The notes under the pieces were generated by a model that worked only from the letters and a program-made list of their open reading frames with translations, was not told where the DNA came from and ran no database searches. From Bradyrhizobium sp. NDS-1 (GTDB lineage Bacteria > Pseudomonadota > Alphaproteobacteria > Rhizobiales > Xanthobacteraceae), in NCBI RefSeq assembly GCF_032918005.1, contig NZ_CP136628.1, positions 2,899,501 to 2,963,500 of the forward strand: a stretch of 64,000 nt of DNA, given 5' to 3'. Every line of letters begins with the position of its first letter. The stretch's first letter is position 1. Of the stretch, positions 27,347 to 35,222 are shown piece after piece. The position numbers and the translations under genes were made by a program.

Positions 27347-27726
27347 CTGGACCGGCGCATCAACGCCGACGGCCAGCCGATCCGGACGAGGAGACCGTCA
27401 GGACCGTTGATGCCCACTTCATACATGCCCCATTCGCGGTGACGCAACACGCCGCCGGGGCGGATGATCAGATCGTCCACGCGCGCGGCGATGGCTTCGA
27501 CCTCGGGCGTGCGAATGAAGATACCAAAGGGATTGTGCTCCGGCACACGCCAAGGACCATCGCCGGCTTGCGTGAGATGAACCTCGCATCCCCAACCGCT
27601 CATGATGACATAGCCGTCATCGCCGCCCGTGCGTGTAAATCCGAGACGTTCCCAGAACGGCGTGGCGGCGGGAAGATCGTTGCTCGGAATGATCGCGAAG
27701 GCGCCGACGCGCGGGGGCTCAGACAT
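27343..27726 (-). CDS. VOC-family (glyoxalase/bleomycin-resistance-like) protein
   Basis: 127 residues beginning MSEPPRVGAFAIIPSNDL. A single βαβββ unit pattern is visible (AFAIIPSNDLPAATPFWERLGF, WGCEVHL, NPFGIFIRT, WGMYEVGINGPDGLLVRIG). Some members bind metal and act on aldehydes or drugs; no specific reaction is inferred. The start is the ATG at 27726, as the extra upstream codons lack family sequence. Confidence 0.8.
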   Translation of the reverse strand: MSEPPRVGAFAIIPSNDLPAATPFWERLGFTRTGGDDGYVIMSGWGCEVHLTQAGDGPWRVPEHNPFGIFIRTPEVEAIAARVDDLIIRPGGVLRHREWGMYEVGINGPDGLLVRIGWPSALMRRSS

Positions 27727-27873
27727 GGGTCCATTCCGGAACTTGCAAGACATCCGCAGCACTCATGCTGCACTTTGCAACCTATCGAGAGAAGCGGATG
27801 AGCAGAAGCGGCGAAACGCCTCGCACTCGAATTTGAGTGGTCTTCTCGCATCCGCCTGTCTATTGTTCGAACC

Positions 27874-28230
27874 ATGTCCCGCCTTGTGTGTCTATCTGTT
27901 GCCATCATCCTGTCGCTGCTGCCCGCCACAGCGCCCGCTGCGTCAAACAAGCCGCCTAAGCCGGTCTGGAAAGGCTACGGCTTCCTGCCGGGTTATCGGC
28001 AGCCGCTGAGCAACAGCATTCCGCTCTACAAGCAGAAGGACGCGATGCGCCGAATGTCGCGCGCCGACCGGCGCCATTGGTACATCGACCCGGTTCCGCA
28101 ATATTACCGATGGGACGGCGAGTGGCGCTATTTCGGCCGTCCCGGCTTCAACGGCGGCCGCTACAATGGCGGCAGCTTTGGCCCGTGCTGGACGCGGACC
28201 CCGATCGGGGCGGTGTGGAATTGCGGGTGA
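27874..28230 (+). CDS. Small secreted protein of unknown function
   Basis: 118 residues. A clear signal peptide (SRLVCLSVAIILSLLPATAPAAS) is followed by an aromatic, Gly-rich mature part: WKGYGFLPGYRQPL, YYRWDGEWRYFGRPGFNGGRYNGG and the cysteine pair in GPCWTRTPIGAVWNCG, likely one disulfide. I recall similar proteins in Bradyrhizobium genomes without a known role. Monocistronic, followed by a truncated repeat. Confidence 0.65.
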   Translation: MSRLVCLSVAIILSLLPATAPAASNKPPKPVWKGYGFLPGYRQPLSNSIPLYKQKDAMRRMSRADRRHWYIDPVPQYYRWDGEWRYFGRPGFNGGRYNGGSFGPCWTRTPIGAVWNCG

Positions 28231-28255
28231 TCGAGTTAGCGAACGGTAGTTAGTT

Positions 28256-28327
28256 CGTCATTGCGAGGAGAGAAGCGACGAAGCAATCCAGAGCCTTTCC
28301 GCGGAGGGATTCTGGATTGCTTCGCTG
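28256..28327. repeat. Truncated copy of the 30-bp-arm inverted repeat
   Basis: Left part begins CGTCATTGCGAG and reaches GAAGCAATCCAGA; the right part TCTGGATTGCTTCG (28311-28324) stops where the neighbouring gene's stop codon begins (28328-28330). The middle TTTCCGCGGAGGGATTCTGG is shared with the intact element at 57733-57813. Confidence 0.75.
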
Positions 28328-29779
28328 TTACGAGAAGAACGCGATCTTCTCGGCCTGTGTCATGCGGCGGATCGGCGCGAGCGGGTCATTTGCCGGCGCG
28401 CGGGGCTTTTGCAGGATGCCGCTGGCGAGGATGGTGGCGCCGAGCGAGGGCTCGGACGAGGACAGAGGCGAGGGCGCGGTCATCGTCGTGGCCGGCGCCG
28501 CGGCGAAGGTGGCACTGGCTGCCATCGCCGGGGCCTGCTGCTCCATCACTTCGGCGGCGGCCTCCGCAATGGCGTCGGTGAGGCGCGCAAGCGAGTCCAT
28601 TGCGATCGGTGCGTCCGCCGGGTGCTCTTCCACGACTGGGGTGGCAACCGGCTCGGATGCGATCGGCTCGGCATGCTCGGCGGCGACGGGCGCTATGGCC
28701 TCCGCTGGCATCGGCTCCGGAACGGCCGCGTCCATCTCGATCGGCGCGATGATCTCGTCGAACTCCGGATCGGGCGCGGCCATCTCGAGCGCGATGGCAT
28801 CGAGCACGGCGTCGTCCTCGGCCTGCGCCGCAGCGTCGAGCGCTGGTGCGTCAGCGGCATTGGAGTCGGCCTCTTCGGCGAAGGCTGCAGTGTCCGCGAC
28901 CGGCTCTTCAAACGCGACGGCTTCAGGCGCGGTATCTTCCGGCGCGACATGATCGAGCGCGGCGTTTTCGACGGGGGTCTCGCTTTCAGCCGCAATCTCC
29001 GACGCGACGGCCGCTTCCATTGCCTGCTCGGCGGCGGCGAACGCTTCGGTGGCGATGGCCGCTTCAACGGCGGCCTCGGGCTCGGCCGCGACGTCCTGTG
29101 GGAGCTCCGTGAAAGCCACGGGGGCTTCGCTGGCCATCGCTGCGGCTGCGGTCGCGGCAGGCGCGGTCTCGGCAGGCGGAGCTTCAGCGGCGGATGAGGG
29201 CGCCTCCTGCACCGGAGCCGGGGCAGCCGCCTGTTTCGTTGCGCCGCCCTCGGTCTGGTCGACCCGATCCTTCAGCAGATCGAAGGCAATCCTGAGCTCG
29301 ACACGGGGATCGATCGCCTGGACCTGTCCGCAGGCGGCCTCGATCGAGGCGAGCTGCGAATCAATGAGGTCGCAGATTCGGCCGTCGGCGCCGATCTCGC
29401 GCCAGCGCCAGGAGATCTCCTTGATGATGCGCACCCCGCGCGGGATCGCCGCAAGGCTGGCCTCGATCGCCGTGGGGTCGAACGCGGCGATCGCGATCGT
29501 CTCGGCTTCGCGGATCGCGCGGCGGATCTCGACCAACGCTTCCGGCAGGCGGTCTTCGACGACGGGTTGTCGCTGCGCCGCAAGGGTTTCCTCGATTCTG
29601 GCGACTGCGTCCAACACCATGCTCGTGTCGGCATTGCGGTTGCGCTTGGCGTATTCGCCGAGGAACCAGCGGCCGCGCGCGGTCTCCATGAAGGCTTCGC
29701 GGATCGCGTCGTAATCCTGCTCGTTCGGCTCGGCCGCGCGGGCAGACATGGGCGAGAGGGCGAATGCTTCGTTGGCCAT
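28328..29779 (-). CDS. Acidic Ala/Glu/Pro-rich protein with a conserved N-terminal domain
   Basis: 483 residues starting MANEAFALSPMSARAAEPN. The first ~190 residues are helical and look conserved (MEIMETARGRWFLGEYAKRN-like: ETARGRWFLGEYAKRNRNAD, IEETLAAQRQP, ISWRWREIG); residues 200-450 are low-complexity Ala/Glu/Pro. No signal peptide, membrane segment or catalytic motif is seen. The stop codon abuts a dispersed repeat whose right arm is missing. An N-terminal GRWFLGEYAKRNRNAD motif is recalled from rhizobial hypothetical proteins. Function unknown. Confidence 0.65.
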   Translation of the reverse strand: MANEAFALSPMSARAAEPNEQDYDAIREAFMETARGRWFLGEYAKRNRNADTSMVLDAVARIEETLAAQRQPVVEDRLPEALVEIRRAIREAETIAIAAFDPTAIEASLAAIPRGVRIIKEISWRWREIGADGRICDLIDSQLASIEAACGQVQAIDPRVELRIAFDLLKDRVDQTEGGATKQAAAPAPVQEAPSSAAEAPPAETAPAATAAAAMASEAPVAFTELPQDVAAEPEAAVEAAIATEAFAAAEQAMEAAVASEIAAESETPVENAALDHVAPEDTAPEAVAFEEPVADTAAFAEEADSNAADAPALDAAAQAEDDAVLDAIALEMAAPDPEFDEIIAPIEMDAAVPEPMPAEAIAPVAAEHAEPIASEPVATPVVEEHPADAPIAMDSLARLTDAIAEAAAEVMEQQAPAMAASATFAAAPATTMTAPSPLSSSEPSLGATILASGILQKPRAPANDPLAPIRRMTQAEKIAFFS

Positions 29780-29854
29780 GACAATCTCGTCGCGCAAATC
29801 AGTACGCGTTACTGTAACGATCACCACGATATCGGCCGAATCGCAATTGGTTTG

Positions 29855-31051
29855 ATGGCAGGCGAATCACAAATCCCCATCGCAGCGGCACAAAAACGGC
29901 GATTCGCCGTGGGTCTTGCGGTGTTCTATTCGGCCGTCTTCGCGGTCTCGGGCACGCATCTGCCGTTCTTTCCGGTGTGGCTGAAGGCTATCGGCATCGA
30001 CGCGGCCTGGATCGGCCTCATCAACGCGCTGCCGGCGATCACGCGCTTCACCACGCTGCCGCAAGTGACCGCCTTTGCCGAAAAGCGGCATGCCATCCGC
30101 GCCGCGATGATGGTGTCGGTGCTGGCGACGGCGATCGGATTTGCGGCCGTCGGCCTGCAGCAGCACCCGCTGGCGCTGTTCCTGATCTATGCGCTGACCT
30201 GCATGATGTGGACCCCGACGATGCCGCTGACCGATGCCTATGCACTGCGCGGCGTCGCCCATTACGGGCTCGATTACGGACCCCTGCGGCTGTGGGGCTC
30301 GGCGGCCTTCGCCGCCGGCTCGCTCGCCTGCGGCTATCTGATCGACAGCATCGCGGCGCGCGATCTGATCTGGATCATCGTTGCATGGGCGGTCGTTGCG
30401 GTCGCAGCCAGCCTGCTGCTTCAGCCGCTCGACGACATCAGGCGGAAGACCGCCGCGGCGCGTGCCGACACGGCATTGCTGCGCGATGCCGGCTTCTGGG
30501 CGATCATCGCCTCGGCCGCGCTGATCCAGGGCAGCCACGTCGCCTACTACACCTTCTCGGCCATCAACTGGCAGATCCATGGGATCAGCGGGCTGACGAT
30601 CGCGGGGCTGTGGACGCTGGGCGTGATCGCCGAGATCGTCGTATTCGCGCTGTCGCCGCGCTTCTCGCTGCATCCGTCCACGATGATCGTGATCGGTGGT
30701 GTGAGCGCGGTGATGCGCTGGATCGTGACGGCGAACGAGCCGCCGCTGGCGCTGCTTGCGATCGTGCAACTCGGCCACGGCCTCACCTTCGGCATGACCA
30801 TTCTCGGCACCATGAACCTCCTGGTGCAGCGTGTGCCCCCGCATCAGATCGCGCGGGGGCAGGGCTATTACGCCGCGTGCAACGGTCTGCTCGGCGCTGC
30901 GACCTCGATCGCGTCAGGCGTGATCTACGCCCGCATCGGCGACAGCCTGTATTACGTCATGGCCGCGATGGCCGCGGCGGGCGCGCTGGTGATCTGGTCG
31001 GCGCGGCACCGGCTCATGGCTCAGCCCCAGAGCGAGGCGTCCGGCGGATAG
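29855..31051 (+). CDS. MFS transporter, PPP/HcaT-like
   Basis: 398 residues, 12 membrane helices. The N-terminal half has the MFS_1-like (HcaT/PPP) start RFAVGLAVFYSAVFAVSGTH and LPFFPVWLKAIGI. The motif GPLRLWGSAAFAAGSLACG is characteristic of this group, which includes the 3-phenylpropionate carrier. Substrate unknown. Start is ATG before AGESQIP; the upstream frame overlaps the divergent gene and is not used. Its 3' end overlaps the convergent dgcA by 31 bp. Confidence 0.82.
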   Translation: MAGESQIPIAAAQKRRFAVGLAVFYSAVFAVSGTHLPFFPVWLKAIGIDAAWIGLINALPAITRFTTLPQVTAFAEKRHAIRAAMMVSVLATAIGFAAVGLQQHPLALFLIYALTCMMWTPTMPLTDAYALRGVAHYGLDYGPLRLWGSAAFAAGSLACGYLIDSIAARDLIWIIVAWAVVAVAASLLLQPLDDIRRKTAAARADTALLRDAGFWAIIASAALIQGSHVAYYTFSAINWQIHGISGLTIAGLWTLGVIAEIVVFALSPRFSLHPSTMIVIGGVSAVMRWIVTANEPPLALLAIVQLGHGLTFGMTILGTMNLLVQRVPPHQIARGQGYYAACNGLLGAATSIASGVIYARIGDSLYYVMAAMAAAGALVIWSARHRLMAQPQSEASGG

Positions 31052-32016
31052 ACCAGGCTGCCGTCATAACGCAGGGCGTGATCGCGGTCGCGCGCCAGCA
31101 GCAGCGGGCCGTCGAGATCGACGAAGCGCGCCTGCGGCGTCACCAGCATCGCCGGCGCCATCGACAACGAGGTCGCGACCATGCAGCCGACCATGATCTC
31201 GAAGCCGAGCGCCTGTGCCGCGTCGGCCATGGCGAGCGCCTCGGTGAGGCCGCCGGTCTTGTCGAGCTTGATGTTCACGGCGTCGTAGCGATCGCGCAAG
31301 GGCGCAAGCGAGGTGCGGTCATGCACGCTCTCGTCGGCGCAGACCACGAGCGGCCGCTTGATCCGCGCCAGCGCCTCGTCCTTCCCCGCCGGCAGCGGCT
31401 GCTCGACCAGCGTGACGCCGGTCGCCGCGCAGGCGGCGAGGTTGGCTTCCAGATTGGCCTCGGTCCAGGCCTCGTTGGCATCGACGATCAGCTCGGATTC
31501 GGGGGCGGCCTTGCGCACCGCTGCGATGCGCTCGGGATCGCCGTCGCCGCCGAGCTTGATCTTGAGAAGCGGCCGGTGCGCGGCCCTGGCGGTCGCCACG
31601 GCCATCGCCTCGGGCGTTCCTAACGAGATCGTGTAGGCCGTGATGCGCTCGCCCGGGACCGGGCGGTCGAGCAGGTTCCAGGCCCGCACGACTGCCGCCT
31701 TGGCCTCGAGGTCGATCAGGGCGCAGTCCAGCGCGTTACGGGCCGCGCCGGGCGCCATGGAGGCCTGGAGGGCCTGCCGCGTGAGCCCGTCGGCGACGGC
31801 CTGCTGCATGGCCTGGATGGCCGCGAGCGTCGCCTCGGGCGTCTCGCCATAGCGGGGATAGGGCACGCACTCGCCGCGGCCGGTCAGCCCGTCCCGGCTG
31901 ACCTCCGCCACGACAGTCACGGCCTCGGTTTTGGCCCCCCGGCTGATGGTAAAGCTGCCCGCGATCGGGAAGCGCTCGATTCGCGCCGCCAGGGAAGCAA
32001 ATTTCATGGAAGTCAT
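31021..32016 (-). CDS. dgcA: N-acetyl-D-Glu racemase/dipeptide epimerase-like enolase-superfamily enzyme
   Basis: 331 residues. Muconate lactonising enzyme subgroup of the enolase superfamily: capping domain with GECVPYPRYGETPE, the first acid-base lysine in LKIKLGG, metal ligands in VDANEAW, EQPLPAG and ADES, the second lysine in NIKLDKTGGL. The KxK-K pattern is that of 1,1-proton-transfer enzymes such as L-Ala-D/L-Glu epimerase and rhizobial DgcA. The name rests on family resemblance; epimerase substrate is not proven. Start could be the ATG at 32016 or three codons later. Confidence 0.83.
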   Translation of the reverse strand: MTSMKFASLAARIERFPIAGSFTISRGAKTEAVTVVAEVSRDGLTGRGECVPYPRYGETPEATLAAIQAMQQAVADGLTRQALQASMAPGAARNALDCALIDLEAKAAVVRAWNLLDRPVPGERITAYTISLGTPEAMAVATARAAHRPLLKIKLGGDGDPERIAAVRKAAPESELIVDANEAWTEANLEANLAACAATGVTLVEQPLPAGKDEALARIKRPLVVCADESVHDRTSLAPLRDRYDAVNIKLDKTGGLTEALAMADAAQALGFEIMVGCMVATSLSMAPAMLVTPQARFVDLDGPLLLARDRDHALRYDGSLVYPPDASLWG

Positions 32017-32041
32017 TTTGAACTCTGGCGAAATCTGAACC

Positions 32042-32059
32042 TGCTAGTTACCTCTAGCA
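32042..32059. promoter_or_regulatory. Inverted repeat in the dgcA/mla divergent spacer
   Basis: TGCTAG-TTACCT-CTAGCA, perfect 6-bp arms with a 6-bp spacer, 26 bp from the dgcA start and 92 bp from the permease start. Operator-like; no regulator can be named. Confidence 0.35.
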
Positions 32060-32150
32060 ACTAACATTAACCACTTGGGGATACCTTCTCTGGGTAAGGG
32101 CGCGTGCGCAACTCTCTGATCTTCTCCGCCCCGGCACGGGAGCGGACATC

Positions 32151-33284
32151 TTGAACAGCGATCCGAAGCTGGAACGGATTGCCAAGGGCAACGCGCTGGC
32201 ACTTTGCGCTACCGGGACCTGGACCGCGAGCTTCGCGCCGGTCCTGGAGCGGATGGTGGCCGACGCCGAAAAGCTCGCCGGCGGCCCCCAGAGCATCTTC
32301 ATCGACGTCTCCGAGGTCGCCAAGCTCGATACCTTCGGCGCCTGGCTGATCGAGCGACTACGCCGCAGTCTGACCAGCGGCGCGGTCGAACCGCAGATCG
32401 CGGGGCTCTCCGCCAATTATTCGAGCCTCGTGGACGAGGTGCGGCGGGTGCGGGCGGCCCCCGTAACCGACCGCAGCCCGATCACCATCACCGGCATGCT
32501 GGAGCAGATCGGCCGGACCGTCGCCGGCGTTGCCGGCACGGTCGCAGGCCTCGTCGACATGCTCGGCGCGGTGCTCGCGGCGGGCTTTCGCGTCCTGATC
32601 CATCCGCGCTCGCTCCGCCTGACCTCGACCGTGCACCACATGGAGCAGGTCTGCTGGCGCGCGGTGCCGATCATCGTGCTGATCACCTTCCTGATCGGCT
32701 GCATCATCGCACAGCAGGGCATTTTTCATTTCCGCAGGTTCGGCGCCGACATCTTCGTCGTCGACATGCTGGGCGTGCTGGTGCTGCGCGAGATCGGCGT
32801 GCTCCTGGTCGCGATCATGGTCGCGGGCCGGTCGGGCAGCGCCTACACCGCCGAGCTCGGCTCGATGAAGATGCGCGAGGAGATCGACGCGCTGCGCACC
32901 ATGGGCTTCGATCCCATCGAGGTCCTGGTGCTGCCGCGCATGCTGGCCCTCGTGCTCGCGCTGCCGATCCTCGCCTTTCTCGGCGCGATGGCCGCGCTCT
33001 ATGGCGGCGGTCTCGTCGCCTTTCTCTATGGCGGCGTCCAGCCGGAGGCCTTTCTGTTGCGCCTGCGCGACGCCATCTCGATCGACCATTTCATCGTCGG
33101 CATCGTGAAGGCGCCGGTCATGGCCGCCGTGATCGGCATCGTCGCCTGCGTCGAGGGGCTCGCCGTGCAGGGCAGCGCGGAATCGCTCGGACAGCACACC
33201 ACGGCCTCGGTGGTGAAGGGCATCTTCTTCGTCATCGTCATGGACGGCGTGTTCGCGATCTTCTTCGCCTCGATCGGGATGTGA
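32151..33284 (+). CDS. mlaE: MlaE-family ABC permease with N-terminal STAS domain
   Basis: 377 residues with TTG as start, supported by GGGAG nine bases upstream. Residues 1-110 look like a STAS domain (FIDVSEVAKLDTFGAWLIERLRR-type strand-helix), while residues 120-377 are the MlaE permease with five or so membrane helices and the conserved AGRSGSAYTAELGSMKMREEIDALRTMG loop that contacts the ATPase. In E. coli the STAS partner MlaB is a separate protein, so this is an MlaB-MlaE fusion. It moves phospholipids between inner membrane and the MCE protein. It leads a three-gene operon. Confidence 0.88.
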   Translation: MNSDPKLERIAKGNALALCATGTWTASFAPVLERMVADAEKLAGGPQSIFIDVSEVAKLDTFGAWLIERLRRSLTSGAVEPQIAGLSANYSSLVDEVRRVRAAPVTDRSPITITGMLEQIGRTVAGVAGTVAGLVDMLGAVLAAGFRVLIHPRSLRLTSTVHHMEQVCWRAVPIIVLITFLIGCIIAQQGIFHFRRFGADIFVVDMLGVLVLREIGVLLVAIMVAGRSGSAYTAELGSMKMREEIDALRTMGFDPIEVLVLPRMLALVLALPILAFLGAMAALYGGGLVAFLYGGVQPEAFLLRLRDAISIDHFIVGIVKAPVMAAVIGIVACVEGLAVQGSAESLGQHTTASVVKGIFFVIVMDGVFAIFFASIGM

Positions 33285-33286
33285 CG

Positions 33287-34069
33287 ATGGCAGGATTAGC
33301 TCAAGGCGAGATGCAAAATCCCATCATCCGCGTCCGCGGCATCACGGTGCAGTTCGGCGCAACCCGCGTGCTCGACGGCCTCAACCTCGACGTCAAGCGC
33401 GGCGAGATTTTGGGATTCGTCGGCCCCTCAGGCGCGGGCAAGTCGGTGCTCACGCGCACCATCATCGGCCTGGTGCCGAAGGTCGCAGGCTCGATCGAGG
33501 TGTTCGGCGTCGATCTGGATTCCTCCAACATTTCGCAGCGGCGCAACGTCGAGCGGCGCTGGGGCGTTTTGTTCCAGCAGGGCGCGCTGTTCTCCTCGCT
33601 CACGGTGCGGCAGAACATCCAGTTTCCGATGCGCGAATACTTGCGGGTCTCGCAGCGGCTGATGGACGAGATCACCATGGCCAAGCTCACCATGGTCGGC
33701 CTCAAGCCCGAAGTCGCCGAGCGCTTCCCGTCCGAACTCTCGGGCGGCATGATCAAGCGCGTGGCGCTGGCGCGCGCGCTCTCGCTCGATCCGGACCTCG
33801 TCTTCCTGGACGAGCCGACCTCGGGCCTCGATCCGATCGGCGCCGGCGACTTCGACGAGCTGGTCCGGACGCTCCAGCGCACTTTGGGGCTGACGGTTTT
33901 CATGGTAACCCACGACCTCGACAGCCTTTACACAGCATGTGACCGCATCGCCGTTTTAGGGAACGGTAAGATCATTGCTGCAGGGTCGATCGCCGACATG
34001 CAGGCCTCGCAGCATCCCTGGCTGAGGCAGTATTTCCATGGCAAGCGCGCCCGCGCGGTCATGGGTTGA
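33287..34069 (+). CDS. mlaF: MlaF-family ABC transporter ATPase
   Basis: 260 residues. Walker A GPSGAGKSVL, Q-loop around LFQQGALFSSLTV, signature LSGGMIKRVALARAL, Walker B LVFLDEPTSGLDP and the switch histidine in MVTHDLDSL are all present. It powers the lipid-transport permease encoded two bases upstream. Start ATG at 33287 follows the permease stop by 2 bp. The C-terminus, with HPWLRQYFHGKRA, is usual for MlaF. Confidence 0.92.
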   Translation: MAGLAQGEMQNPIIRVRGITVQFGATRVLDGLNLDVKRGEILGFVGPSGAGKSVLTRTIIGLVPKVAGSIEVFGVDLDSSNISQRRNVERRWGVLFQQGALFSSLTVRQNIQFPMREYLRVSQRLMDEITMAKLTMVGLKPEVAERFPSELSGGMIKRVALARALSLDPDLVFLDEPTSGLDPIGAGDFDELVRTLQRTLGLTVFMVTHDLDSLYTACDRIAVLGNGKIIAAGSIADMQASQHPWLRQYFHGKRARAVMG

Positions 34070-34109
34070 GAGCTGGTTGAGTAGCTGGGATGGGTAGCCG
34101 GAGCACCTG

Positions 34110-34985
34110 ATGGAAACGCGGGCGAACTACGTCTTGATCGGGTCGTTCACGCTGGCGGTGATCGCCGCCGCGATCGGCTTCGTGCTGTGGTTTCAGTCGC
34201 TGCACACCACCAAGCAGCGCAGCCCCCTCCGCGTCGTGTTCGAGGGCCCGGCGGCAGGCCTGCGCAACGGCGGCAGCGTCAATTTCAACGGTATCAGGGT
34301 GGGCGAGGTGGTCTCGGTGAAGCTCGATAACCCGCGGCGGGTTGTCGCACTGGCCATGATCGAGAACAACGCCCCGATCCGCAAGGACACCCTGGTCGGC
34401 CTCGAATTCCAGGGCCTCACGGGCGTCGCCGCGATCTCGCTCAAGGGTGGCGACGAGGCCGCCCCTTCGGCGCCGCTCGACCAGGACGGCATCCCAACGC
34501 TCACCGCCGACCCCAACAAGCTCCAGGACGTCACCGAGGCGATCCGCGGCACGCTGCAGAACATCAACAAGATCGTCGCGGACAATCAGGAATCGGTGAA
34601 GAACTCGCTGAAGAATCTGGAGACCTTCACCAACTCGCTCGCGCGCAATTCGGAGAAGATCGACGGGGTGATGGCCAAGGTCGACGGCGTCATGCTCAAG
34701 GCCGACAATCTCATGCTCGGCCTCAACACGCTCGCCGGCGGCAAGGACGGGGGCGAGCTGTTCCAGGCGGTGAAGTCGATCCGCGAACTCGCCGACGATT
34801 TCGACAAGCGCTCCGGTGCGCTGATAGCCGACGGCCGCCGCACCCTCGGCGACATCAGCCGCGCCGTGAACAATTTCGACCGCAACCCGACGCGCGTCCT
34901 GTTCGGCGCCAGCAACAGCGCGCCGGCCGCCCCGCCGCCGCCGCCCGAGCCGCCGAGGCAGGCGCCTGCGCCGAGGCGGCAGTAG
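34110..34985 (+). CDS. mlaD: MlaD-family MCE protein
   Basis: 291 residues. One N-terminal membrane anchor (NYVLIGSFTLAVIAAAIGFVLWF) is followed by an MCE domain (about residues 40-115: FEGPAAGLRNGGSVNFNGIRVGEV) and a helical, coiled-coil-prone region to about residue 255, ending in a Pro-rich tail. The protein sits in the periplasm as a ring and carries lipid between the ABC complex and the outer membrane. GGAGCACCTG is its ribosome site. It ends the operon; a terminator follows at 35157. Confidence 0.9.
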   Translation: METRANYVLIGSFTLAVIAAAIGFVLWFQSLHTTKQRSPLRVVFEGPAAGLRNGGSVNFNGIRVGEVVSVKLDNPRRVVALAMIENNAPIRKDTLVGLEFQGLTGVAAISLKGGDEAAPSAPLDQDGIPTLTADPNKLQDVTEAIRGTLQNINKIVADNQESVKNSLKNLETFTNSLARNSEKIDGVMAKVDGVMLKADNLMLGLNTLAGGKDGGELFQAVKSIRELADDFDKRSGALIADGRRTLGDISRAVNNFDRNPTRVLFGASNSAPAAPPPPPEPPRQAPAPRRQ

Positions 34986-34998
34986 CGAGTGAGTTCGT

Positions 34999-35045
34999 GT
35001 CCCGGACAAGCGGCAACGCATAGCGTTGCCGCGCAGAGCCGGGAC
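34999..35045. repeat. Dispersed palindromic repeat
   Basis: Outer GTCCCGG (34999-35005) and CCGGGAC (35039-35045), inner 10-bp perfect hairpin GCGGCAACGC-ATA-GCGTTGCCGC (35010-35032). A further GCGTTGC-like fragment follows. Resembles other Bradyrhizobium intergenic elements. Confidence 0.7.
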
Positions 35046-35156
35046 CTAGCAGGCAACACGGAACACGTTGCGAGATGGCCCCGGCTCTGCAGCGCACCGC
35101 TGAAGAAGCGCTGCATAGCGTCCGGCGCACGAGAGCGCGGATGACGCCCCCAAACA

Positions 35157-35184
35157 AAAACGGAGCCCGTGAGGGCTCCGTTTT
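35157..35184. terminator. Bidirectional intrinsic terminator
   Basis: AAAACGGAGCCC (35157-35168) and GGGCTCCGTTTT (35173-35184), 12-bp arms with a GTGA loop, giving T-runs on both strands. It lies between the convergent mlaD and GPR-like genes and serves both. Confidence 0.88.
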
Positions 35185-35222
35185 CATTCGCTATTCGCCG
35201 CTCGCCACTCGCGAGCTTCGTC

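Noticed and set aside
32204..33286. In-frame extension of the MlaF reading frame far upstream through the permease gene
   Set aside because: Only the part from 33287 carries MlaF sequence; the rest is Arg-rich shadow of the permease.
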